Below, piece after piece: positions 1 to 9,338 of a stretch of 64,000 bases of DNA. The translations under genes were made by a program, and so were the position numbers. How positions within the stretch are numbered: the first letter of the stretch is position 1; each line of letters starts with the position of its first letter. The DNA lies in NCBI GenBank assembly GCA_944325325.1, contig CALUZP010000149.1, positions 1 through 64,000 of the forward strand, read 5' to 3'. This DNA is from an uncultured Desulfovibrionaceae bacterium (GTDB lineage: Bacteria > Desulfobacterota > Desulfovibrionia > Desulfovibrionales > Desulfovibrionaceae). Under the pieces are notes generated by a model. The model was not told where the DNA came from and did no database searches. It worked only from the letters and a program-made list of their open reading frames with translations.

Positions 1-185
1 AGCCTGCAGCAGGCGTGGCAGCCTCCTGTGCTGCCGCTTGCCCGCCTCCAAACATCCTGCAAGCAACGGCCCAGATGACCGTCCGGCCGCCACTCCAAAA
101 CGCGGCCATTGTCTGCGCAGCGTTTGACCGCACCTGCCGCTGCATGCCCGCCGGGCCTGCAGAAAGACCTGTACGAAACAGACAG

Positions 186-207
186 AAAAAGGGCAGCGTA
201 CTGCCCT
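186..207 (-). terminator. Intrinsic terminator of the serine ammonia-lyase gene
   Basis: Read on the minus strand, a 7-bp stem (AGGGCAG/CTGCCCT) with a TACG loop is followed by TTTTCTGTC. It lies about 110 nt past the stop codon of the serine ammonia-lyase gene. I see no gene in the rest of positions 1-316. Confidence 0.6.
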
Positions 208-316
208 GCATACAAGGCAGATCCAGTGGCGTTTCCCTCATCCAGAGCCGCTGCCTCTTGTGCCGGCGGACGCGCCAGGGAACTCCACAGCCTGACCCGC
301 AGGAAGCCTCAGACGT

Positions 317-1690
317 TCAGCATTCCACCATACTGACTGCCAGTCCGCCCAGCGACGTTTCCTTGAATTTGCAGCTCATTTCCCGCCCGGTCTCCGCCAT
401 GGCCGCAATGGCTGCATCCAGGGAAACCCGGTGTGAATACGGATCCGTGCCTGTGGCAATGATCGAGGCATTATACGCCTTGACCGCTCCCATGGCGTTG
501 CGCTCGATGCAGGGAATCTGCACATACCCCTGCACAGGATCACAGGTAATGCCCAGATGATGCTCCAGGGCGACTTCCGCTGCGTTTTCGGTATAGCGGA
601 AGCGGTTGCCGCGCGCGTCGGTCAGCATGGCAGCTGCCATGGCCGAAGCGACACCAATCTCTCCCTGGCAGCCTACTTCAGCGCCGGCAATGCTGGCGTT
701 GTTCTTGGCAATGAATCCTACGGCGGCCGCAGCCAGGAACCCTTCGCGGATAGCCCGGTCGCCGATGCGCAGATCATAGCGCATGGCGTGGATGATTGCC
801 GGGATCACGCCCGCTGCTCCGCATGTCGGGGCCGTGACGATGACCCCGCCCGCCGCATTTTCTTCCGCCGCAGCAAACGCACAGGCGTTGAGCCTGGCCA
901 GCAGCCGTTCGGGATCCGTAAAGGAAAGCTCTTCAGCCCGCTGCCAGAGCATGCGCGCCTTGCGCTGGACCTTCAGCGTGCCGGGCAGGACTCCCTCGCT
1001 GTCAAGTCCTCGCCGGACGCTGCCCAGCATGCGCTCGATCAGCTCATTGAGCTGATGGATGATGGCCGAACGTGGAGCGCCCGTAATGGCCGTTTCGTTA
1101 TCCAGCATGATTTCATAGATGTTGAGCCCGTGCTCGCGGACAAGGGCGTGCAGCTCGTTCATGTTGGAATAGGCGTGAGCCGGGGCTCCGACTGCTTCCG
1201 GCACAGCTCCCTTCCAGGTCACAAAGCCGCCGCCCACCGAATAATATTCGCGGCTGAACAGCGTCTTGCCCGCAGGATCAAGGAGCGAGGCAACCAGCGT
1301 ATTGCTGTAGGGAAATTTATGGATGACTGCATCGTGCCGGATATCGTCAAGGCTGACACCAAGGCGCTTGCCACCCAAATCAAGCTCATATTTTTCGTGC
1401 GGAACCCTGGCCAGCCTGAGGAGATATTCCGGAGGGCAGTCCTCCGGAGCCGTTCCCAGAAGCCCTGCCAGCACAGCCGCATCCGTGCCGTGACCGACGC
1501 CTGTGGCGCTCAGGGAGCCAAACAGCTGAACACGCATGGATGCTGCCTGGCGCAGAACATCCTCCGGGAGCCCGCGGCAGGCGTTGAAGAACAAAAAACC
1601 TGCCCGCATGGGGCCGATGGTGTGAGAGCTGGACGGCCCCGGCCCCACCTTGAACAACGAAAACAACGACGTGGTGATGGGCTGTTTCAT
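317..1690 (-). CDS. sdaA: L-serine ammonia-lyase, single-chain iron-sulfur type
   Basis: This enzyme deaminates L-serine to pyruvate and ammonia in the cytoplasm and belongs to the oxygen-sensitive [4Fe-4S] family. The N-terminal half carries the family signature GPSSSHTIGPM. The C-terminal half has the cysteine-bearing blocks PTCGAAG, GCQGEIG and ITCDPVQGYVQIPCIERNA, which in characterised members bind the cluster. At 457 residues it matches the fused alpha-beta form of Gram-negative bacteria. An in-frame start 81 nt upstream is possible, but I chose the internal ATG because MKQPITTSLFSLFKVGPG is the usual N-terminus and a weak AGGAAC precedes it. It is read in the same direction as the amino acid ABC transporter genes upstream, but 165 nt separate them, so shared transcription is only possible. 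Confidence 0.93.
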   Translation of the reverse strand: MKQPITTSLFSLFKVGPGPSSSHTIGPMRAGFLFFNACRGLPEDVLRQAASMRVQLFGSLSATGVGHGTDAAVLAGLLGTAPEDCPPEYLLRLARVPHEKYELDLGGKRLGVSLDDIRHDAVIHKFPYSNTLVASLLDPAGKTLFSREYYSVGGGFVTWKGAVPEAVGAPAHAYSNMNELHALVREHGLNIYEIMLDNETAITGAPRSAIIHQLNELIERMLGSVRRGLDSEGVLPGTLKVQRKARMLWQRAEELSFTDPERLLARLNACAFAAAEENAAGGVIVTAPTCGAAGVIPAIIHAMRYDLRIGDRAIREGFLAAAAVGFIAKNNASIAGAEVGCQGEIGVASAMAAAMLTDARGNRFRYTENAAEVALEHHLGITCDPVQGYVQIPCIERNAMGAVKAYNASIIATGTDPYSHRVSLDAAIAAMAETGREMSCKFKETSLGGLAVSMVEC

Positions 1691-1855
1691 AACTGCGTTC
1701 CTGAAGCAGGGGACTCTGGGAAGGCTGCCGCGGTAAAAGGCACGCTGCCCGCACGGTCTGGCCGGCAGCACACGGCTGAAGGGGAAAGGCAGACCAGTCC
1801 CAAAGTGGCTGTTGCTGAAAAGACCACTTTTCCCAGTCGCCCGGCAGACAGGCGA

Positions 1856-2602
1856 TTAAAGGATCTGTTTGAGGAATTGCTGAAGCCGGGGATGCTTGGC
1901 CGTGCTGAACAGCGTTTCCGGCGGCGCAACTTCAAGGATTTCACCGTGATCCATGAAGACAACACGATCTGAAACCTCGCGGGCAAAGCTCATCTCGTGG
2001 GTGACCACCACCATGGTCATGCCTTCTTTGGCCAGCGTCACCATGACGTCGAGCACTTCACCAATCATTTCAGGGTCAAGAGCTGATGTCGGCTCATCGA
2101 ACAGCATGATTTTGGGCTGCATGGCAAGCGCTCTGGCGATGGCCACACGCTGCTGCTGTCCGCCTGAAAGCATGGCCGGGTATGCCCCCGTCTTGCTGGA
2201 AAGCCCCACCTTGGCCAGCAGGCCCCGTGCCCTGTCTTCGGCCTCCGCCTTTGACAGGCCGCGCAGCTTGATGGGCGCCAGAGTGAGGTTTTCAAGCACC
2301 GTCTTGTGCGGGAAGAGATTGAACGACTGGAACACCATGCCCAGTTCCTGCCGGATCACGTTGATGTTGTTTGCGGGATCGTGCAGATCCTTGCCGTCAA
2401 CAACAATCCGGCCTCTGTCGATGGTTTCCAGGCTGTTAATGGAGCGCAGCATCGTCGATTTGCCGGATCCCGAAGGCCCGATGATAACGACGCGCTCGCC
2501 CTGCTGGATGTCCAGGTTGATGTCACGCAGGGCGGTCAGGGAACCGAAAAACTTCCAGACACCCGCAATGCTGATGATGGGGCTACTTGCTTGGGCGTTC
2601 AT
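1856..2602 (-). CDS. Polar amino acid ABC transporter, ATP-binding subunit
   Basis: This is the ATPase that drives a polar amino acid importer of the GlnQ/HisP class. At 248 residues it has the normal family length. It shows Walker A (GPSGSGKST, about residues 43-51), the Q-loop region ([10 protein letters not shown]), the ABC signature LSGGQQQR, Walker B ([13 protein letters not shown]) and the switch histidine in VVVTHEM. The start overlaps the end of the permease gene by 20 nt, which points to translational coupling. The substrate cannot be read from the ATPase. The binding protein upstream belongs to the polar amino acid family. Confidence 0.93.
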   Translation of the reverse strand: MNAQASSPIISIAGVWKFFGSLTALRDINLDIQQGERVVIIGPSGSGKSTMLRSINSLETIDRGRIVVDGKDLHDPANNINVIRQELGMVFQSFNLFPHKTVLENLTLAPIKLRGLSKAEAEDRARGLLAKVGLSSKTGAYPAMLSGGQQQRVAIARALAMQPKIMLFDEPTSALDPEMIGEVLDVMVTLAKEGMTMVVVTHEMSFAREVSDRVVFMDHGEILEVAPPETLFSTAKHPRLQQFLKQIL

Positions 2603-3383
2603 AGTAGTGCAGCTTTCCTTCCATGATGCTCACGCCCTTTGACAGCAGCAGCGTGATGATGAGGTAAACCAGAGCAACAACCGTATAGGTTTCGAAATAG
2701 TCAAAGGTCTGCGAGGCAAACTCGCGGCCCCGCCGGAGCAAATCGGCCACGGCGATAATGGAGACAAGCGACGTATCCTTGAGCATGGCGATAAATTCGT
2801 TGCCCACAGGCGGCAGGATGGTTCTCAACGCCTGCGGCAGCACCACATAGCGCATCGTCTGTGCGCCGGTAAATCCCAGGGAGCGCGCCGCTTCCGTTTG
2901 TCCCACAGGCACCGCAAGAATCCCCGCCCGGACGACTTCGCCCATGTACGCACCATAGCAGAAGCTGATGGCGATGACGGCCGAAAGGGTCGGAGGCATC
3001 TGGATGAAGGTGCCCAGCGCGAAATAGATATAGAAGAGCTGCACCAGCAGAGGAATACCGCGGATGACTTCCACATAGGTGGAACAGAGCAGATTGATGA
3101 AACGATTGCGCGAGATACGTCCCAGGCCGGCCAGCAGCCCGATGGGGATGGTGCACAGCATGCACAGGATGGTGATCTCAAACGTAACCAGCAGGCCGTC
3201 CGGAAGGAATTTAAGAATTTCCAGGTACGGATCCGGGCGAAAGACGCACAGGGCAATCAGAATGGCCACCGCGCCGGTGAACGAAATGGACCACGCGTTG
3301 ATCAGGCTCTTATCCTTGGGATCTGGGATGGAGACCCCGTCGGCAACGTCAATGCGGATGTTGGGCTGCGTAGTAGGCTTCAT
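2583..3383 (-). CDS. Polar amino acid ABC transporter, permease subunit
   Basis: This inner-membrane permease belongs to the HisM/GlnP family. Hydrophobic segments begin near residue 30, and the cytoplasmic EAA loop that docks with the ATPase is visible as [12 protein letters not shown] followed by [13 protein letters not shown]. At 266 residues it is somewhat longer than the typical 220-230, the excess being a polar N-terminal extension of about 30 residues. Only one permease gene is present, so a homodimeric channel is inferred. The start has only a weak purine stretch upstream (AAGAACGAGA). A stem-loop lies between this gene and the preceding binding-protein gene. Confidence 0.92.
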   Translation of the reverse strand: MKPTTQPNIRIDVADGVSIPDPKDKSLINAWSISFTGAVAILIALCVFRPDPYLEILKFLPDGLLVTFEITILCMLCTIPIGLLAGLGRISRNRFINLLCSTYVEVIRGIPLLVQLFYIYFALGTFIQMPPTLSAVIAISFCYGAYMGEVVRAGILAVPVGQTEAARSLGFTGAQTMRYVVLPQALRTILPPVGNEFIAMLKDTSLVSIIAVADLLRRGREFASQTFDYFETYTVVALVYLIITLLLSKGVSIMEGKLHYYERPSK

Positions 3384-3510
3384 GAGTTCTCGTTCTTGAG
3401 GAGGTCCGCAGCACGCCGCCCGCGGCAGACGTTCCGGAAGACATCATGCCCGGAAAGTCCGCTTTGCGCGCCATGACGCGGTGCCGTCAGTTACAGGCGT
3501 TATGTAAAGA

Positions 3511-3540
3511 GCCGGCCGGAAGCTGGCGCTTCCGACCGGC
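3511..3540 (-). terminator. Intercistronic stem-loop after the binding-protein gene
   Basis: A 12-bp inverted repeat with one mismatch (GCCGGCCGGAAG / CTTCCGACCGGC) and a 6-nt loop lies 15 nt past the binding-protein stop codon, with no T-run after it. In many ABC operons such a loop protects the upstream mRNA segment or partly stops transcription, which raises binding protein over membrane subunits. That role is inferred here. Confidence 0.55.
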
Positions 3541-3555
3541 GGAACGGTTCCACAC

Positions 3556-4299
3556 TTATTCGCCGAGCCACTTCAGGGCAAGTTCCTTGTCAATGCCCTT
3601 TTCCTGTACGCTCTTGAGCCCCTTGTTGAGTGCGTCAAGCAGCGCCTTGTCCTCCTTGCGCACAGCAAAGCCGTAGTATTCCGGAGGTTCCGTCACGAAG
3701 GCCACGCGCAGCAGATTGGAGTATTCCTGCTTTTTGTGGACGTAATACTTGGCAATGGGATCGTCGCAGATGACCGCGTCGATGTTCCCCTTGACCAGGT
3801 CTTCAATCGCCAGGGCCACTTCATCGTATGTCTTGACTTCAGCCTTGGACTTGTTCTTGGGCAGTGTTTCAATGAGACCCGTTGTGCCAATCTGGCCGCC
3901 GATCTTCTTGCCATCGAGCTCGGCCAGCGTCTTGACGTCAACATTGATGGGCACAATCACGGCCTGGCGCACGGCATAGAAAGGTTCGGTCAGTCCAAGG
4001 GCCTTCTTGCGCTTGTCGGTGATGGTCACCGAAGAGGCGATGATGTCCGCCTGCCTGGTCCCAAGCGAAGCAAAGATGCCGTCCCACGCGATGTTGCGGA
4101 TTTCAACATTGATGCCGGCCTCTTTGGCAACAGCCCTGATGAAATCGCATTCAAAGCCTACGACTTCCTTGTCGGCGTTGACCATCTGCATAGGCGGCCA
4201 TGTCGCGTCCGTGGCCACGATGTAGGTCTTGTCCGCAGCCAGAGCCGCAGCACTCAGAAAGCAGACCATGAGGACTGCCAGTCCCAATTTACGCACCAT
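3556..4299 (-). CDS. Polar amino acid ABC transporter, periplasmic binding protein
   Basis: This is the soluble receptor of the importer, family 3 of bacterial solute-binding proteins. A signal peptide is clear: MVRKLGLAVLMVCFLSAAALAADK, with likely cleavage after ALA. The mature part opens with the family pattern YIVATDATWPPMQ and contains VGFECDFIRAVAKE and IIASSVTIT. It is 247 residues long, which is normal. The start was placed at the second in-frame methionine because AGGAGGA lies 6-7 nt before it and the signal peptide starts there. A TTGACA promoter candidate lies upstream. The ligand (glutamine, arginine, cystine or similar) cannot be decided from sequence alone. Confidence 0.93.
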   Translation of the reverse strand: MVRKLGLAVLMVCFLSAAALAADKTYIVATDATWPPMQMVNADKEVVGFECDFIRAVAKEAGINVEIRNIAWDGIFASLGTRQADIIASSVTITDKRKKALGLTEPFYAVRQAVIVPINVDVKTLAELDGKKIGGQIGTTGLIETLPKNKSKAEVKTYDEVALAIEDLVKGNIDAVICDDPIAKYYVHKKQEYSNLLRVAFVTEPPEYYGFAVRKEDKALLDALNKGLKSVQEKGIDKELALKWLGE

Positions 4300-4359
4300 G
4301 ACGTTCCTCCTGAAAAAATACGGGGGTTGAGGACGTGCCTGCCGTCCCATGAACTTCCT

Positions 4360-4387
4360 ATCTTGAATATTTAGCAGTTCTTGTCAA
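4360..4387 (-). promoter_or_regulatory. Candidate sigma70-type promoter of the amino acid ABC operon
   Basis: The minus strand shows a perfect -35 box TTGACA (4387-4382), a 16-nt spacer and CAAGAT as a weak -10 (4365-4360), about 60 nt before the binding-protein start. The -35 is convincing; the -10 is not. Confidence 0.4.
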
Positions 4388-4524
4388 GGAAGGATGGCCG
4401 CAACCAGTGACTGCTGCGTCCGTGCCCACGCGGATCCGGCCTTGCACTGCTTCGCGCAGTCCTCTGGCACAGAAAAAGGCTGCGCGTCAACGGCCTGCCG
4501 GTCTCTGCCCCTTCCGGATACGAT

Positions 4525-5895
4525 TCAGTCCTTCTTCACCCGCTTCTGAGGCAGAACCGTCTGGCGGCCCCTTGCCACAGCCAGCATGCCGTCTGGCACG
4601 TTGCGCGTGATGACGGAGCCCGCCCCGACCAGGGCGCCGGATCCCACCGTAACGGGCGCCACCAGCGCGGTGTTGCTGCCAATAAACGCCCTTTCGCCAA
4701 TGGTGGTGCGGTGCTTTTGTGCACCGTCATAATTGCAGGTGATGGTTCCCGCGCCGATGTTGGAGCCTGCGCCCACATCGGCATCGCCGAGGTAGGTGAG
4801 ATGGTTGGCCTTGGCCCCCCGGCCCAACCGGGCTTTTTTCATTTCCACGAAATTGCCTACATGGGCTTCCGCTTCCAGCACCGCGCCAGGACGCAGACGG
4901 GCATAAGGCCCCACGAGGCAGCCTTCCCCGACGGACGCTTCCTGAATATGCGAATAAGCGTGAATCACAGCGCCAGCGGCAATATCCGCATCGATCAGCG
5001 TACAAAAGGCATCCACACTCGCGCCGGATGCAAGGCGGCTGCGGCCCAGCACGCGGCAGGGCCCGCGCAGCACCGCCCCGGGCTCAATCCGCACACGGGG
5101 GCCGATGCACACGCCATCCGGCTGATGGATCATCACGCCGGCGCGCAGATGCTGCTCGACAATGCGCCGCCTGAGCAGCTCCTCTGCAGCCGAAAGTTCC
5201 GCAGGTGTATTGACGCCAAGCAGGGCAGTCTCGCTGCCACAGGGTACGGCTGTGACCTCAAGCCCGGCGTCCATGGCCAGCCCGGCCAGATCCGTGATGT
5301 AATACTCCCCGCTGGCGTTGGCATTGCCAAGCCTGGCAAGCAGCGGCTCCACGGCGTCCAGATCAAGCAGATATACGCCGGCGTTCACTTCCCCGCTCGG
5401 AACGCCGTGCACCTTTTCCCGGTAATCCTTCGCTTCCACGATGCCGGCAAACACGCCGTCATGGCGAACAATTCTCCCATAGGCCCCCGGATCCGGCAGG
5501 GTAATCGACGCCACTGCCACACTGGCCGTGCCGGCCTTTTCCATGAATTGCCGCAGGGTGTCTGTACTGACAAGAGGCATGTCCCCGTTGACCACGAGCA
5601 CACGGCAGATTCCCGCAGCACGCAGCGCCGGCAGAGCGATCTTAAGCGCATGGCCGGTACCAAGCTGCTGCCGCTGCTCCACAAACAGAGGCACCGGCCC
5701 CATGGCCGCACGCACAGCCTCCGCACCATGGCCGATGACCGTCAGGATCCGATCGCCAAAAAGAGGCCGCAAGGCAGCCCGCACATACGCCAGCATGGGT
5801 TCTTCCAGCAGGGGCTGCAACACCTTGGGCAAGGCAGAGTGCATCCGGGTTCCTTTGCCAGCGGCCAGAATGAGCGCGCCACAGGGTGCAAACAT
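4525..5895 (-). CDS. glmU: Bifunctional GlcNAc-1-phosphate uridylyltransferase / GlcN-1-phosphate acetyltransferase
   Basis: GlmU makes UDP-GlcNAc, the precursor of peptidoglycan and lipid A, in two cytoplasmic steps. The N-terminal nucleotidyltransferase half opens with LILAAGKGTRM. The C-terminal left-handed beta-helix shows hexapeptide repeats and the conserved stretch around GAGSNIGAGTITCNYDG. At 456 residues it is full length. The reading frame runs 84 codons further upstream, but I chose the ATG at 5895 because CGGAGGATTCGCC places a strong ribosome site before it and family homology begins there. It is divergent from hflK and appears to be a single-gene unit. Confidence 0.95.
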   Translation of the reverse strand: MFAPCGALILAAGKGTRMHSALPKVLQPLLEEPMLAYVRAALRPLFGDRILTVIGHGAEAVRAAMGPVPLFVEQRQQLGTGHALKIALPALRAAGICRVLVVNGDMPLVSTDTLRQFMEKAGTASVAVASITLPDPGAYGRIVRHDGVFAGIVEAKDYREKVHGVPSGEVNAGVYLLDLDAVEPLLARLGNANASGEYYITDLAGLAMDAGLEVTAVPCGSETALLGVNTPAELSAAEELLRRRIVEQHLRAGVMIHQPDGVCIGPRVRIEPGAVLRGPCRVLGRSRLASGASVDAFCTLIDADIAAGAVIHAYSHIQEASVGEGCLVGPYARLRPGAVLEAEAHVGNFVEMKKARLGRGAKANHLTYLGDADVGAGSNIGAGTITCNYDGAQKHRTTIGERAFIGSNTALVAPVTVGSGALVGAGSVITRNVPDGMLAVARGRQTVLPQKRVKKD

Positions 5896-6290
5896 GGCGA
5901 ATCCTCCGTAACATAGCAGAATGCCTTCTGTGTACCAGAGACCTGCACTGAATAAAAGAGCAAACCACGTCTGCCGCCCCCCCGCAGGAAGAAACAGGAT
6001 GCGGGCCGCTGGCCCCGAAGGAACCCGGCGGCCATGCCGGGCCGAATGCTGGACAGACAAAAACGCACCACGGGATTGCTGCTGCATGCCATGACGGCTG
6101 CCACAGCAGCCTGAAAGGACTCCTGCTGAGCGACACCGCACCATCATTCAGCTGAAGGCCGGCAGTCAGCCTGACCTCCGTCCCGGGCCGGGCGCCCCGG
6201 CAGCACGGCAGTCACGGGAACATATTGGCTGCGTTAAGATTTTCCCTTTTATCTTGACCGGAAGAGGCGTGTAAGCTAAGCTCATGCATT
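5896..6290. other. Divergent intergenic region glmU / hflK
   Basis: I see no convincing gene in these 395 bases. A weak promoter candidate for hflK reads TTGACC (6254-6259), 17 nt, TAAGCT (6277-6282), which would leave a very short leader before the ATG at 6291. Long frames here are extensions of glmU. Confidence 0.4.
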
Positions 6291-7394
6291 ATGAACTGGG
6301 ACTGGGATAAACTTCAGGAAAAACGGCAGAGGCAACAGTGGGGGCAGGGTAACAACCGCCCGGATCGACATGAGCCCGATCCGGACAACAATTCCCCCAA
6401 CGGCAAATCGCCTTTCGGCAATGTGCAGCTGCCCAAGATAGCGGTACCTGGCGGCGGGATCAAATGGATCGTGCTCATCGCCGTGGTGGCGTGGCTGCTT
6501 TCCGGCATCTATATCGTCAATCCTGACGAACAGGGTGTCGTGCTCCGCTTCGGCCAGTATAACAGGACGGTGGATCCCGGGCCGCACTATGCGCTGCCTT
6601 TCCCCATAGAAACCGTGGACAAGCCCAAGGTCACGCAAGTTCAGCGTGTTGAGGTCGGCTTCCGCTCGGCGGATCAAAGCCGTGTCTTCCGGCAGGGCCA
6701 GTACCGCGCCAATCCTGAGGAAGCACTGACCCTGACAGGCGACGAAAACATCGTCAACGTGCAGTTCAGCGTCCAGTACCAGATCAAGGACGCCGTGGAA
6801 TATCTGTACAATGTGACCGATCAGGCGGCAGTGGTCAAAAACGCCGCCGAAGCCGCCATGCGCGAAGTGATCGGCAACAGTCTCATCGATTCCGTGCTCA
6901 CTGACGGCAAACTGGAAATCCAGCGGGAAGCGACACAGCTTCTGCAGGAAATCCTTGACCGCTACAAGGTAGGGGTCAAGGTGCTTGCCGTCCAGCTGCA
7001 GGACGTACACCCCCCCAAGGAAGTCAGCGACGCCTTCAAGGACGTGGCCAGCGCCCGTGAAGACAAAAGCCGTATCATCAACGAGGCCGAAGCCTACCGC
7101 AACGAACTGCTGCCCAAGGCCCGCGGCCAGGCGGCGGAAATCGAAAACAAGGCGCTTGCGTATAAGGAAACCCGCATTCGCAACGCCGAAGGCGAAGCAC
7201 AGCGTTTCCTGTCACTGCTTGCCGCCTATGAAAAAGCAGAGGACGTGACCAGCCGGCGCATGTACCTGGAAGCCATGGAAGCCATTCTGAGCAAGCCCGG
7301 CATGGAAAAGATTATCCTGCCCGGCAAGACAGCCGAACGTATCCTGCCGCTGCTGCAGCTGCCGTCAGCACAGGCGCCCGCAGAAGGGAAGTAA
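6291..7394 (+). CDS. hflK: HflK, SPFH-domain modulator of FtsH
   Basis: HflK forms with HflC a large membrane complex that surrounds and modulates the FtsH protease. The protein has a glycine- and asparagine-rich cytoplasmic N-terminus of about 57 residues, one membrane segment (about residues 58-75, WIVLIAVVAWLLSGIYIV), the SPFH/band-7 domain starting with NPDEQGVVLRFGQ, and a long helical C-terminal region rich in Ala, Glu and Arg. Its 367 residues are a little fewer than in E. coli HflK. No strong Shine-Dalgarno site precedes the ATG. hflC follows after 12 nt. Confidence 0.94.
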   Translation: MNWDWDKLQEKRQRQQWGQGNNRPDRHEPDPDNNSPNGKSPFGNVQLPKIAVPGGGIKWIVLIAVVAWLLSGIYIVNPDEQGVVLRFGQYNRTVDPGPHYALPFPIETVDKPKVTQVQRVEVGFRSADQSRVFRQGQYRANPEEALTLTGDENIVNVQFSVQYQIKDAVEYLYNVTDQAAVVKNAAEAAMREVIGNSLIDSVLTDGKLEIQREATQLLQEILDRYKVGVKVLAVQLQDVHPPKEVSDAFKDVASAREDKSRIINEAEAYRNELLPKARGQAAEIENKALAYKETRIRNAEGEAQRFLSLLAAYEKAEDVTSRRMYLEAMEAILSKPGMEKIILPGKTAERILPLLQLPSAQAPAEGK

Positions 7395-7406
7395 GGGGAA
7401 CACACA

Positions 7407-8261
7407 ATGAAAAAAAGTTTTCTGCTGCTTCCTTTAATCCTGCTTGTCGCCCTGGGATCACAGTCGATCTTCACTGTACACGAAACGCAGAAAGCCATGC
7501 TCATCCAGCTTGGCGATCCTGTTGACAAGGTGCTTGGCCCGGGCCTGCATTTCAAGATCCCCTTCATCCAGAGGGTGGAATATTTTGACGCGCGCATCCT
7601 TGACTACGATGCGCGCTCGGCCGAAGCCCTGACCAGCGATAAAAAGACCATTGTGCTTGACAACTACGCGCGCTGGATCATCAGTGATCCTCTGCAGTTC
7701 TATCGGAGCGTGCGCACCATTCCCAGGGCCCAGGCTCGGCTGGATGACGTGGTCTATTCACAGCTGCGCGCACAGGTAGGCCGCCACACTCTCACAGAGG
7801 TTGTTTCAAGCAAGCGCGGCAGCATCATGGAAGATGTGACCAAGCGGACTTCTGACATCATGAAGCAATACGGCATTACCGTCGTGGACGTGCGCGTCAA
7901 GCGCACGGATCTGCCGACAGAAAACCAGAGGGCCATTTTCGGCCGCATGCGCGCCGAGCGTGAACGGCAGGCCAAGCAGTATCGTTCAGAAGGCACTGAA
8001 GAAGCGCTCAAACTGCGCTCCGAGGCCGATCGCGAACAGGCCGTCATCCTGGCTGAAGCCAATCGCCGCGCTTCTGTCATCCGCGGTGAGGGAGACGCCA
8101 CCGCGGCTAACATTTTTGCCGAAGCCTTTGAGCGCTCACCCGAGTTCTACGCGTTCCAGCGCGGCCTTGAAGCGCTGCGCAAAGGCCTCAGCGAAAATAC
8201 CCGCATCGTGCTGACCCCTGAGATGCCATTTCTGGATCCCATGCTTAAGGGCAGCAAGTAG
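7407..8261 (+). CDS. hflC: HflC, SPFH-domain modulator of FtsH
   Basis: This is the HflK partner. It has an N-terminal signal anchor (MKKSFLLLPLILLVALGSQSIF), the SPFH opening VHETQKAMLIQLGDPV, a conserved central block (VDVRVKRTDLP, then RMRAERERQAKQYRSEG) and a C-terminal helical arm. At 284 residues it is close to the usual length. A GGGGA site lies before the ATG and the gap to hflK is 12 nt, so the two are one operon. The DUF2065 gene that sits beside hflC in E. coli (yjeT) is present about 5 kb away, at 13588-13785. Confidence 0.94.
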   Translation: MKKSFLLLPLILLVALGSQSIFTVHETQKAMLIQLGDPVDKVLGPGLHFKIPFIQRVEYFDARILDYDARSAEALTSDKKTIVLDNYARWIISDPLQFYRSVRTIPRAQARLDDVVYSQLRAQVGRHTLTEVVSSKRGSIMEDVTKRTSDIMKQYGITVVDVRVKRTDLPTENQRAIFGRMRAERERQAKQYRSEGTEEALKLRSEADREQAVILAEANRRASVIRGEGDATAANIFAEAFERSPEFYAFQRGLEALRKGLSENTRIVLTPEMPFLDPMLKGSK

Positions 8262-8295
8262 CGGCATTTGAGAGGCATTACACCTCGGAGACCCA

Positions 8296-9012
8296 ATGTT
8301 GAGTTTTCAGGAAACGTACGAACGCATCTGCGAGACAACAGGCGCTCGTACACAGGTAGAGCTTGCGAACCTGCTGGGCATCCGCCAGTCGAGCATTTCC
8401 GACGCCAAGCGACGGAACTCTATCCCTGCCGACTGGTATATGAAGCTTTTTGAACAGTTTGGAATCAATCCCAACTGGTTGAAATACGGTACAGGGCCTT
8501 GCCGTCTGAACTTCCAGCCGGAGGCTGCTGCTGCAGCTGCCGGCGACGTCGTGCATGGAGCGGGAGCCTCATTTGGCAGCCGGCAGCCCCTGAGCATCGA
8601 CACAACTGTGTATGGCATGTCCTGCCCGGCAGGGAGCTGTGCAGATCCGTCCAGTCTGCCTGCAGAAGGGCGCATCCCGCTGCTGCCCAGCTACACGGGC
8701 AAAAATATCCTGGTGCTCCATGTCGATTCCGAAGCCTTTGCGCCTACCGTATTCAAAGGGGCCTATGTCGGCATTGACACAACACGGCGCCATCCCGTCT
8801 CTGGAGGGTTGTATGCCGTGCATATGCCCTTTGGAGGCGTGGCCCTCAAACGCCTTTTTCTGAACATCGAAAAAGGCGGCTTCACCCTGCGCGTCGACTC
8901 CCAGAATGCTCCTGAAACCTTTTTGCCGGCAGCACAATGCCGTGAACTCCTGTTGGGCAAAGTTGTCTGGGTGATGCATCATTTCCCGGACTCCGGGACC
9001 GACGCCGGATAG
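8296..9012 (+). CDS. CI-like HTH regulator with S24/LexA-type C-terminal domain
   Basis: The first 65 residues resemble the N-terminal domain of phage CI repressors, with a helix-turn-helix at TQVELANLLGIRQSSISDAK. An Ala/Gly-rich linker follows, then a C-terminal S24-like beta domain. In the C-terminal part the nucleophile region reads LHVDSEAFAPTVFKG, where active family members have GDSM-x-PT. The serine is present, but two extra residues precede the Pro-Thr. The general-base lysine may be the one in GVALKRLF. It may therefore sense a signal without efficient self-cleavage. It starts 34 nt after hflC, with CGGAG upstream, and may be cotranscribed. No phage genes surround it. Its targets are unknown. 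Confidence 0.8.
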   Translation: MLSFQETYERICETTGARTQVELANLLGIRQSSISDAKRRNSIPADWYMKLFEQFGINPNWLKYGTGPCRLNFQPEAAAAAAGDVVHGAGASFGSRQPLSIDTTVYGMSCPAGSCADPSSLPAEGRIPLLPSYTGKNILVLHVDSEAFAPTVFKGAYVGIDTTRRHPVSGGLYAVHMPFGGVALKRLFLNIEKGGFTLRVDSQNAPETFLPAAQCRELLLGKVVWVMHHFPDSGTDAG

Positions 9013-9338
9013 CCGCACACATGCCCCTTCGGCAGCCCTGGCGCGCTGCCGGATCAGCTCGACGCGTGCAGGCCAAGACGGCTGAAAACCGCGTTCATCA
9101 ACGTGAATCTTCCGCCCCGGAGCCGGCGCTGCCCAGCACCGGGAAGCAGCATGCCTGACTGACGTGCACGCAGGAAACGCAGCTGACAAAACGACCGTTC
9201 CTGCCGTGACGCCTGCCTGCCGGAACGAACTTCTTCAGCGCCACGGCTTCGTTTGAGACCACGCAAACGGCAAAGGCCGTGCGAGTGGAAAGGGCTGTCC
9301 GCGGCCCATGCGCAACCCCCCGATCGGGAAATGAAAGT
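9013..9338. other. Intergenic region, no gene recognised
   Basis: A 7-bp inverted repeat (CGGCAGC/GCTGCCG, 9030-9051) lies just after the regulator gene and could end its transcript, although no T-run follows. I see nothing else that is supported. Confidence 0.35.

Noticed and set aside
1801-1826. AAAGTGG...CCACTTT hairpin after the ABC ATPase gene as a terminator
   Set aside because: The loop is large and no T-run follows on the minus strand, so support is too weak.
557-1972. Long plus-strand frame of 471 codons opposite the serine ammonia-lyase gene
   Set aside because: It mirrors real minus-strand genes with clear protein families and has no recognisable domain or ribosome site.
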